Assembly: GCA_027061945.1 (NCBI GenBank)
Contig: JAMOVR010000220.1
Span: 1 to 33,206, forward strand
From: Candidatus Heimdallarchaeota archaeon
GTDB taxonomy: Archaea; Asgardarchaeota; Heimdallarchaeia; Heimdallarchaeales; JAJRWK01
Reading direction: 5' to 3'
Length of the DNA: 33,206 bases
Shown: piece by piece, positions 23,953 to 30,727 of the stretch
How the letters are laid out: the number at the start of each line of letters is the position of its first letter
Numbering within the stretch: the stretch's first letter is position 1
The notes under the pieces: generated by a model
The model's input: the letters and a program-made list of their open reading frames with translations, nothing else
Databases searched by the model: none
Told to the model about the DNA's origin: nothing
Program-made: the position numbers and the translations under genes

Positions 23953-25968
23953 GTGAGTGAGTTCGATGAATATAAAGACTTGTTCCTTTCCGAATTAGAT
24001 GAAATAGTGTCCTCACTAAATCAATTGTTATTAGACCTTGAGAAGAATCCAAAGGACAAGGATAAACTACATGAAGTGATGAGAGCAGCACATACTATCA
24101 AAGGCATGGCTTCTACTATGGGTTACGATCAATTGGCGACGCTCACTCACAAGGTAGAAGATTCTCTGTTAAAGATTCTTAAAGATCCAAGTTTTGATCC
24201 TGGACTTATCGATGCATTATTTGAGTTCAGCGACAAACTTAACGAGTTCAGGGACGCAATTCAAGAGAATAAACCTTTGGATAAAATTGAGACTAAGGAT
24301 TTAATAGAAAAAATCACTGCTTATGCTGAAGGAAGAAAACCTCCTGTAAAGGAAGCTCCTAAAACAACACCGGCTGGTGTTGTTCCGCCTCCTAGTAAGA
24401 AAGTTGAAGAGAAACGATATACCAGTGAAGACGAGATTCCTGACTTGAAGTTGGCTAAGAAATACCAAGTTATTATTGAACTTAAGCCAGATGCTCCATT
24501 AAAGTCTGCAAGGGCTTTAGTTGCAGTTAAACAATTGGAAAATTATGCTCAAATCATAAGTAGTAATCCTTCAATTGATGACATTGAAGAAGGAAAAGTC
24601 TTTGATAAGGTAGAATTAGAAATCGTTTCTAACGAAGACGAAACAACCCTACAAGAAGCTCTAAGTGGGATCCAAGATATAAAACGAGTTGTACTTATCC
24701 CATTATTTGAAGAATTAGAGGAAGAAGAAGAGACCGTTGTAGAGACCCCTACAATTTCATTTAAAGAAAAAAGAAAAACCATTAAGACAGTAAGAGTAAA
24801 TTTAGACTTATTGGACTATGTTCTTGACTTATTAGGGGAAATAGTTCTTTCTACTAGCAAAATCTCTAAGGAATTAAGAACTGACTTTAACCCAGTAATT
24901 AATCAGCAAGTAGCCAATATCGAAGCTTCAGTTGTTAACATTCAAGAAGTAATTATGCGAATGAGAATGGTCTCTTTGACCCATATTTATGACAGATTCC
25001 CAAGAATGGTAAGAGATCTGGCAAAACAACAGAAAAAGAAAGTTGAACTTATTATTAGAGGAAGTCATTTAGAGCTAGACCGTTCAGTAATAGACCAAGT
25101 TAACCAAGCGTTATTACATTTGGTAAGGAATGCTGTTACTCATGGTATCGAAAAGCCAGCTGAAAGAAAACGCGCAGGCAAAAAAGAGACAGGTACTATT
25201 ATTATAGACACTAAACAAGAACGAGGAGAAATAATTATCTCTGTCCAAGACGATGGGCGAGGAATTGATTTCGAAAAAATCAAGAAAAAAGGCATAGAAT
25301 TAGGATTACTCGAGAAAGGAAAAGAATATTCAAAGACCGAATTACTTAATCTAATCTTTGCTCCTAACTTTTCAACAGCATCAAAGACAACAGAGGCTGC
25401 TGGTAGAGGTGTAGGTTTAGACATAGTTAAACAGGTTATTGAAGACATTGGTGGTAATATCCAAGTAGAAACTACCCCTGGAAAAGGAACAACGTTTATT
25501 TTAAGAGTACCACAAACTGTTGCTATCGTGAACGCGGTAATTATTGAGGAACAAGGCTATCAGTTCGCTTTACCCATGACTAATGTTGAAGCTTTCTTAA
25601 CTCCGCAAGAAGTAATTGTCTTTGAACAAGGAAATAGAGAATATATTAGCTATCAAGAACAACTTATTCCTTTAATCGATATTTCAAAAATAATTCCAAA
25701 GAAATCTCTTTATTTCAAGAATACAGAATTTACGCCACTGAAAGGAAGAACCAAAAAACAAAGAGAAAAAATAATTCTTTGGAGTAAGGGTGGTTCCAGA
25801 GTGGCTCTAAAAATTAGGAATTTACTAGGGCAAACAGACATAGTAACGAAATCGATTAGTACTATTGGAGATTACTTGCCTGGGATTTCAGGAGCAACAT
25901 TGATCGGCGAAGAACAAGTAGTGTTGATTCTTGATCCATTAGGTTTTGTAGACACAGTGGCAGCCTGA
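23953..25968 (+). CDS. cheA: chemotaxis histidine kinase
   Basis: Receives input from receptor arrays and phosphorylates CheY and CheB. Counting from GTG 23953 (671 residues): HPt domain 1-105 with phospho-His47 in RAAHTIKG; linker; P2-like domain about 160-265 with two repeats of a DAPLKSARALVAVKQLE-type fold (resembling the archaeal CheA P2); acidic linker; dimerisation helices about 280-340; ATPase domain with HLVRNAVTHGIE, DDGRGID and GRGVGLDIVK; CheW-like P5 from about 530 to the end. The start is chosen over the upstream TTG because GGTGAT lies three bases before this GTG and the HPt helix begins at once. It is complete with no missing residue seen. Confidence 0.95.
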   Translation: MSEFDEYKDLFLSELDEIVSSLNQLLLDLEKNPKDKDKLHEVMRAAHTIKGMASTMGYDQLATLTHKVEDSLLKILKDPSFDPGLIDALFEFSDKLNEFRDAIQENKPLDKIETKDLIEKITAYAEGRKPPVKEAPKTTPAGVVPPPSKKVEEKRYTSEDEIPDLKLAKKYQVIIELKPDAPLKSARALVAVKQLENYAQIISSNPSIDDIEEGKVFDKVELEIVSNEDETTLQEALSGIQDIKRVVLIPLFEELEEEEETVVETPTISFKEKRKTIKTVRVNLDLLDYVLDLLGEIVLSTSKISKELRTDFNPVINQQVANIEASVVNIQEVIMRMRMVSLTHIYDRFPRMVRDLAKQQKKKVELIIRGSHLELDRSVIDQVNQALLHLVRNAVTHGIEKPAERKRAGKKETGTIIIDTKQERGEIIISVQDDGRGIDFEKIKKKGIELGLLEKGKEYSKTELLNLIFAPNFSTASKTTEAAGRGVGLDIVKQVIEDIGGNIQVETTPGKGTTFILRVPQTVAIVNAVIIEEQGYQFALPMTNVEAFLTPQEVIVFEQGNREYISYQEQLIPLIDISKIIPKKSLYFKNTEFTPLKGRTKKQREKIILWSKGGSRVALKIRNLLGQTDIVTKSISTIGDYLPGISGATLIGEEQVVLILDPLGFVDTVAA

Positions 25969-25983
25969 TAGGTGATCTTAAGA

Positions 25984-26631
25984 ATGGATTTTAATCAATA
26001 CATTGAGGATGAACGCCTAAACATCATGCTAAGGGACGCTTTACAAGAGCTTGGAAATATAGGGGTAGCCCACAGTGCTACTGCCCTTTCTCAGATCTTA
26101 AATCGTAAAGTAGACATGAGTGTTCCGAGAGTAGCATTAGTCCCAATCGAAGAGATGTATAAGCGCATAAGTGAGGTGCCAGATGAGTTAGTTACTGCTA
26201 TTGCAACGGAGACTGTGGGCGGGGGAAAGATGGATATTTTAATGGTAATGGATGAAGACAGTACTCGAGCTTTGTTATCAGTGCTTCGCTCTGGCGAAAT
26301 TCCAGATCTTGCTAATCTTACAGAATTAGATAAAGAAATATTGGTTGAAGTAGGAAATATCATTATTCTACATTGTGTTTCCGCTGTAAATACATTTACA
26401 GGACTAAAACTTTATCCTTTACCTCCATCCATAGCAGTCGATATGGTAAATGCTATTTTAGAACACATGCTACTTAAAGATGGTGTGTATAAAACCCATG
26501 TCCTAAGCGTTGAAGTAGATATTTTCACAGAGAGCTCCAATATTAAAGGTATCGTTTTTATGTTCCCCGATCACAGAGAATTAGATAACTTAATGAACCA
26601 ACTTTACGGCGAAGGTTGGGATGAAATTTGA
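25984..26631 (+). CDS. cheC: CheY-P phosphatase CheC
   Basis: A 215-residue CheC/CheX/FliY-family protein that dephosphorylates CheY-P and modulates CheD. It keeps both active-site pairs, Glu22 with Asn25 (QELGNIG) and Glu122 with Asn125 (VEVGNII), in two internally related halves. The start ATG 25984 is fixed by GGTGAT at 25971-25976; the frame is open four codons further upstream. It overlaps the TTG of cheD by two bases, so the two are coupled; CheC and CheD form a heterodimer in the species where they were studied. Both sites look active, unlike some CheC proteins with one site. Confidence 0.93.
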   Translation: MDFNQYIEDERLNIMLRDALQELGNIGVAHSATALSQILNRKVDMSVPRVALVPIEEMYKRISEVPDELVTAIATETVGGGKMDILMVMDEDSTRALLSVLRSGEIPDLANLTELDKEILVEVGNIIILHCVSAVNTFTGLKLYPLPPSIAVDMVNAILEHMLLKDGVYKTHVLSVEVDIFTESSNIKGIVFMFPDHRELDNLMNQLYGEGWDEI

Positions 26632-27125
26632 GTGAAGAGATCGTATCAGTTGGCATCGGTGAAATAAAGATAGGACGCCCCCCTTTAGTGCTTCAAGCAG
26701 TAGCTTTAGGGTCCTGTGTAGGTATCGCTATTTATGATAGTGCTGTAAAAGTAGGGGGCCTTGCACACATCATGCTTCCAAATAGTCCAAAAAATCCTCC
26801 GATGGATAGCAATTCACAAGGAAAATTCGCAGACATTGCGATTCCGTTCTTAGTCGAAGAATTGGTTAAGAATGGTGCTAGCAGATCCCGTTTAATCGCA
26901 AAAATAGTTGGTGGATCAAAAATGTTTGAGTTTAATAATTCTACAGCTGTTTCAGATATCGGCTCTCGCAATGTTCAAGCAATAAAAAATATATTGCAAG
27001 AATTAAGCATACCTATTGTTGGCGAAGAAACTGGCGGGAATTATGGACGGACAATGGTATTTGACTTAAAAACGGGAAGCGTAGAAGTAATATCCTTGAC
27101 ACAAAAAATCAGAAAGATTATATAA
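26628..27125 (+). CDS. cheD: chemoreceptor glutamine deamidase CheD
   Basis: A 165-residue enzyme converting receptor glutamines to glutamates, and a CheC regulator. Catalytic Cys30 in LGSCVGIAIYD and His47 in GGLAHIMLP are present, as is the GGGS-like IVGGSKMF strand. TTG start inside the cheC stop, with no in-frame ATG nearby. The final residues SLTQKIRKI are a common CheD close. Its presence with cheB suggests that receptors in this cell need post-translational deamidation, as in Bacillus-type adaptation. Confidence 0.93.
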   Translation: MSEEIVSVGIGEIKIGRPPLVLQAVALGSCVGIAIYDSAVKVGGLAHIMLPNSPKNPPMDSNSQGKFADIAIPFLVEELVKNGASRSRLIAKIVGGSKMFEFNNSTAVSDIGSRNVQAIKNILQELSIPIVGEETGGNYGRTMVFDLKTGSVEVISLTQKIRKII

Positions 27126-27184
27126 TTGGATTACTGATTTTTCTTTAAATACTGATTTGTTCACTGCCCTTATAGGGATTGCTT

Positions 27185-27760
27185 ATGGAAGCTTATTTTG
27201 AAGTAAAGGGATATCGTAAAAGAGTAGTTGATGGGGTGTATGTACTAAGAGAAGATGGAGTACCCTTGTACGGCCGTCTTTATTCGGGAAACATGAGTGT
27301 AGATCCAATAATGTTTTCTAGTTTTATTAGTGCACTGCGTGTATTTTCCTTTACTTCAATGAAAAAAGAATTAGTTGACATCGGGTTAAGGGGTGAAAGA
27401 TTATTTTTCAGGCAAGAACGGGGACTTATATTCTTAGTTATAATAAAAGCCCCAACAGATAAGGAACAGTTTCATGTGCCAAAAGAGTTATCAGAAACTA
27501 TTAATGAATTATTGTCTCGGATCGCATCAGTATACCAGATAATAGAAGAAACAACGGATGGATTTATGAGAGAAAAAGACTTTGACTTTTTCCTTGCAAC
27601 ATTTGGTCTTGCTGTAGATCAAATCTTAGATGAACTTTTTCTTGGTGCACACCAAATTGATGATTATTTATCTCTTATTGAAAAAAGTGCGTTTAACAAG
27701 GACTTCTCCTCTCCTAAAGAACACTTCCATTTTTCAGATTTATATCCTGAAACCGGTTAG
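27185..27760 (+). CDS. longin/roadblock-like protein at the end of the che operon
   Basis: A 191-residue protein from ATG 27185 (TTG 27179 possible). Residues about 8-115 have a beta-beta-alpha-beta-beta-beta layout: GVYVLREDGVPLYGRLYS, then helix DPIMFSSFISALRVFSF, then strands KELVDIGLRGERLFFRQ and GLIFLVIIKAP. This is the pattern of longin/roadblock-type platforms that bind small GTPases. Helices follow (ETINELLSRIASVYQIIEE and FFLATFGLAVDQILDELF). It begins 59 bases after cheD on the same strand and is probably the last gene of the operon. The family is assigned from pattern alone. In bacteria, roadblock proteins such as MglB act with Ras-like MglA in motility polarity; that such a role applies here is speculation. 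Confidence 0.6.
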   Translation: MEAYFEVKGYRKRVVDGVYVLREDGVPLYGRLYSGNMSVDPIMFSSFISALRVFSFTSMKKELVDIGLRGERLFFRQERGLIFLVIIKAPTDKEQFHVPKELSETINELLSRIASVYQIIEETTDGFMREKDFDFFLATFGLAVDQILDELFLGAHQIDDYLSLIEKSAFNKDFSSPKEHFHFSDLYPETG

Positions 27761-27791
27761 AAATTTCTTTTTATTTTTTTATACTATTTTT

Positions 27792-27844
27792 GAATCCTAA
27801 CTGCAAGAAATCCCCTTTTAAAAGTGGGAATTAAGATTCTTTTT
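27792..27844 (+). terminator. che operon terminator
   Basis: GAATCCTAA at 27792 pairs with TTAAGATTC ending at 27839 (one mismatch), and the inner CCCCTTTT pairs with AAAAGTGGG apart from a bulge, giving a long imperfect hairpin. It is followed at once by TTTTT, 32 bases after the last stop codon of the operon. Confidence 0.5.
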
Positions 27845-27998
27845 AATGTTATTAGGTTGAATTGGAATAAAAAGTTAGGAGATAGATCAAATAAATAAAA
27901 AGAAAAATAGGACTAGAACACCCTATTCTGTAATATTTATAAAGAGAAAAACAATAAAAAACAATTTCCTCTCGTTCTTTATAATAAAATGGTTCTGA

Positions 27999-28034
27999 GC
28001 GAGTCTTCTTGATGAGACAAGAAGTCGCTTTTAA
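27999..28034. terminator. hairpin between convergent genes
   Basis: GCGAGTCTTCTTG pairs with CAAGAAGTCGC around a six-base loop, with a two-base bulge on one side. TTTT follows on the plus strand, and TTTT appears a few bases later on the minus strand. It stands 17 bases past the stop of the minus-strand gene, so it is probably the terminator for that gene. Confidence 0.45.
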
Positions 28035-28050
28035 AAAATAATAGGCCCGT

Positions 28051-29592
28051 TTACCCGTTTTCTTCTCTTTCTATTTCTTCTAATCTTCCTCTAGTAATAG
28101 AAACTATGTCCGGATCTATTGAGATTATTCCTCTCATTGCCCCATCGGGTACATTGTAAAGTATTAAAGCTAATCCTTTGTTATTTTCACTTCCAACTGG
28201 AACTAATAAGTTGAAAAAGAATAATTCTATTCCTATCTCTTTTGGGATAAATACTGTATGTATTCCTTCTTGCATAGCCTTCTTTTTTATTTCAGAATCA
28301 GAAGTAAATAAATGCACAAAAATACCTGAAGTAGTTAGGTTTCTTATTCTTGGGAGATGAATTCTTGGATTAGTAAGTGGTTCAATACCAATGTATAGTT
28401 CTAACGGGATTTCATTTGTAAATTGTTCCGCAATCCATTCAATAGTACTCATCATGTAACGAGTTCCTGCTTCATCAAGACTTATATTTGCTGTTTCAAA
28501 TTCTATTCTGTTTAATTTGATTTTCTTGTTTTCCTTGAGTGCATTTAATATTTTTATTGGTAATTCTCTCAAAGTAAAAATTATTTTTTCTGTTTCTGTA
28601 ACTAACTCGTAAGTAAGTGGTTTGCCAATTGTTTCTTTCGTCTCTAAGGTCGTAAGTTGAAACTTTTTATTTATCCTTATTTTCTTCCGAGTTTTCGCAG
28701 GTTGAATTGTAGGTGCTTTTCCTTTTTCAAGACTAACTAATTTTATTGGTTCACTAAGTATTCCTTTCATTCCCCAATATTTTCTTGCCTCTTTAACCAT
28801 TTCTTTTATTACTTTTTCTCCCGGATTAAAAATTAGGGTCTCTACATTTTCAAAAAAAGTATACAATTCGGAGATAAAGGGCATTGTTTCTATTTTGTTG
28901 TTCATTTTTCCTTGGGCAATTAGAACCCACCATTCCTCTTCTTCGTCTAAAATAATTTTTTTTAAAATAAAAATACTGTTCTTTTCTAATCGGATATCAA
29001 TCTTACAGTCCTCTTCTAAAGAGTTATAAATATTCTCTACAGCATTTCTCCAAACTTCTTGGTTTAATTTGGGAGGATTTGAAACATCCTTGTAAAGTAC
29101 ATATATCGGCCATGATTCATTAGTTATTAAAATAATAGATACTAAGGACTTAATATTCTTCATTGCAGAATCAGAGATACTATCTAATTCCATTAATCCC
29201 TGGGGCGTTGATAAAACAGATTCTCCTAATGTAAGATCTATTAGTCTTTCAATATGTCTTAATGATTTTAATGAGCCTAATTTTCTTTTTATTATTTTCT
29301 TATTTTTAATTACTATTCTTTTTACTTTGTTTAGGATTTTTTTAGCTCCTTGTGGAGAAATTGTTTTTCTAGCTCTAAGTGCTATTAAAAAGTCATCAAA
29401 TTCATCATAAACAATATAGCTATCTGACAGTATTTCCATCTGAATTTCTTCGCCTGTTGCTTCTCTACCTAGTATTGCTTGAATTGAGATTCTCCCAGCT
29501 TTTAGGACCTCATCAACTAACGATGGTTTTCCGTATATAAACACAGGTACTGATTGGTATATAACAAAGAATTCTAGTATGTCAGAGTGCAT
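28051..29592 (-). CDS. orphan protein with two N-terminal longin-like modules
   Basis: A 513-residue soluble protein that I cannot assign to a named family. Residues about 5-75 (LEFFVIYQSVPVFIYG, helix VDEVLKAGRISIQAIL, strands EIQMEILSDSYIVYDEF and DDFLIALRAR) and about 145-235 (VSIILITNESWPIYVLYKD, helix EVWRNAVENIYNSLEED, strands CKIDIRLEKNSIFILKKII and EEWWVLIAQG) repeat the same beta-beta-alpha-beta-beta-beta layout. This is how longin/roadblock GTPase-binding domains look. A basic linker follows (TRKKIRINKKFQLT). The C-terminal half from about 325 (ETEKIIFTLRELPIKILNALKENKKIKLNRIEFE... and EVSLDEAG-like strands) is alpha/beta and unrecognised. It is convergent to the che operon and perhaps related to the small GTPases; that is inference. 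Start taken at ATG 29592. Confidence 0.65.
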   Translation of the reverse strand: MHSDILEFFVIYQSVPVFIYGKPSLVDEVLKAGRISIQAILGREATGEEIQMEILSDSYIVYDEFDDFLIALRARKTISPQGAKKILNKVKRIVIKNKKIIKRKLGSLKSLRHIERLIDLTLGESVLSTPQGLMELDSISDSAMKNIKSLVSIILITNESWPIYVLYKDVSNPPKLNQEVWRNAVENIYNSLEEDCKIDIRLEKNSIFILKKIILDEEEEWWVLIAQGKMNNKIETMPFISELYTFFENVETLIFNPGEKVIKEMVKEARKYWGMKGILSEPIKLVSLEKGKAPTIQPAKTRKKIRINKKFQLTTLETKETIGKPLTYELVTETEKIIFTLRELPIKILNALKENKKIKLNRIEFETANISLDEAGTRYMMSTIEWIAEQFTNEIPLELYIGIEPLTNPRIHLPRIRNLTTSGIFVHLFTSDSEIKKKAMQEGIHTVFIPKEIGIELFFFNLLVPVGSENNKGLALILYNVPDGAMRGIISIDPDIVSITRGRLEEIEREENG

Positions 29593-29774
29593 TTTAATAC
29601 AATAAGAATTATTTCTATATACAATATTAAGCCTATGGAGACGTAATGTTTAGACTATTAGCAGGTATAAAAAGTCTTTTTAGTATTGATTTAATGCTTA
29701 AAACATAAAAAGTGAAAAATATAATCTGCTAAAAATTAGACAATATATTTTCTATTAAAAGAAAAACAATTATT

Positions 29775-30536
29775 TTACGTTTTATTCAACGAAGAGACAA
29801 TTAATGGAAGGATTTCTTCTGCTTTTTCTAATATGGCCCATTTAGCGATTTCCGAGACAGGAGTTATTATTGGATTAATATCTATAACTGTAGCACCAAA
29901 TGCTGCGGCAATACCTGGAAATCTGGCAGCGGGCATAACTAATCCCGAAGTTCCAACAACAATTAGTACTTTTGCGTTCCTTATTAATTCATGACTTTTT
30001 TTAATGGCCTCTTCAGGTAGTACTTCTCCATACCATACTACATCGGGTCGTAGTATGTTGTTACAATTAGGGCAGCGAGGCGGGATCTTACTGATAGGCT
30101 CATTAATTTGTGTTTTATAGTCACAATTAACACATTTCATTCTCCAAATAGAGCCATGGATCTCTATAACATTCTTATTACCTGCTTTTTGATGTAGTCC
30201 GTCAACATTTTGTGTGATAACGGCGTTTAATAACCCTTTGTTTTCTAATTCGGCTAGCGCCAAATGAGCTGGATTTGGTTTTGCTTTATGAATAATCTCC
30301 ATTCTATATTTGTACCATTCCCATACTAGTTTCGGATTTTGTGAAAAAGTGTAGGGATTGGCTAATTCTGTGGAATCTTTCCCTTTAAATTTTCCTTCTG
30401 GCCCCCTAAAAGTTGGTATGCCTGAGGCTTTTGATATTCCTGCGCCGGTAAGCGCTACAACGTTTCCATTTGCGTTTAATATTTCTTCTTGGATACTTGG
30501 GAGCACTTCTCCGAGTTCTTCCTTCTTAATAATCAC
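29775..30536 (-). CDS. cobB: Sir2-family NAD-dependent protein deacylase
   Basis: Removes acyl groups from protein lysines with NAD+. The 253 residues have the NAD loop GAGISKASGIPTFRGPEG at 31-48, TQNVDGLHQKAG at 108-119, catalytic His127 in EIHGS, and a zinc ribbon with Cys135, Cys138, Cys155 and Cys158. YKYR at residues 75-78 fits the YxxR motif of class III sirtuins (CobB, SIRT5), which prefer succinyl and other acidic acyl groups. GTG start, no visible partner gene. It is divergent from the Ca2+-ATPase. In a cell with much acyl-CoA, non-enzymatic acylation of proteins is a likely reason for such an enzyme. Confidence 0.93.
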   Translation of the reverse strand: MIIKKEELGEVLPSIQEEILNANGNVVALTGAGISKASGIPTFRGPEGKFKGKDSTELANPYTFSQNPKLVWEWYKYRMEIIHKAKPNPAHLALAELENKGLLNAVITQNVDGLHQKAGNKNVIEIHGSIWRMKCVNCDYKTQINEPISKIPPRCPNCNNILRPDVVWYGEVLPEEAIKKSHELIRNAKVLIVVGTSGLVMPAARFPGIAAAFGATVIDINPIITPVSEIAKWAILEKAEEILPLIVSSLNKT

Positions 30537-30658
30537 GTTTTGTATTTTCTCAATAAGTATTATATTAGTTGAGATATCACTTGGGCTTTAGAAGCACGTA
30601 AAGAATATTAGAATCTTTTTAAAAATAAGATACCTTTGTTTTGTATATGATTGAAACT

Positions 30659-30668
30659 CTTATAAACT
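30659..30668 (+). promoter_or_regulatory. TATA box for the Ca2+-ATPase gene
   Basis: CTTATAAACT predicts a transcription start near 30690, about 40 bases before the ATG. GTGAT at 30718-30722 then serves as ribosome binding site. Confidence 0.45.
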
Positions 30669-30727
30669 ATTACTATCATGGTGGTAAATGCCTAAGAACT
30701 TATTATGCTTTGCCACTGTGATTGCCC

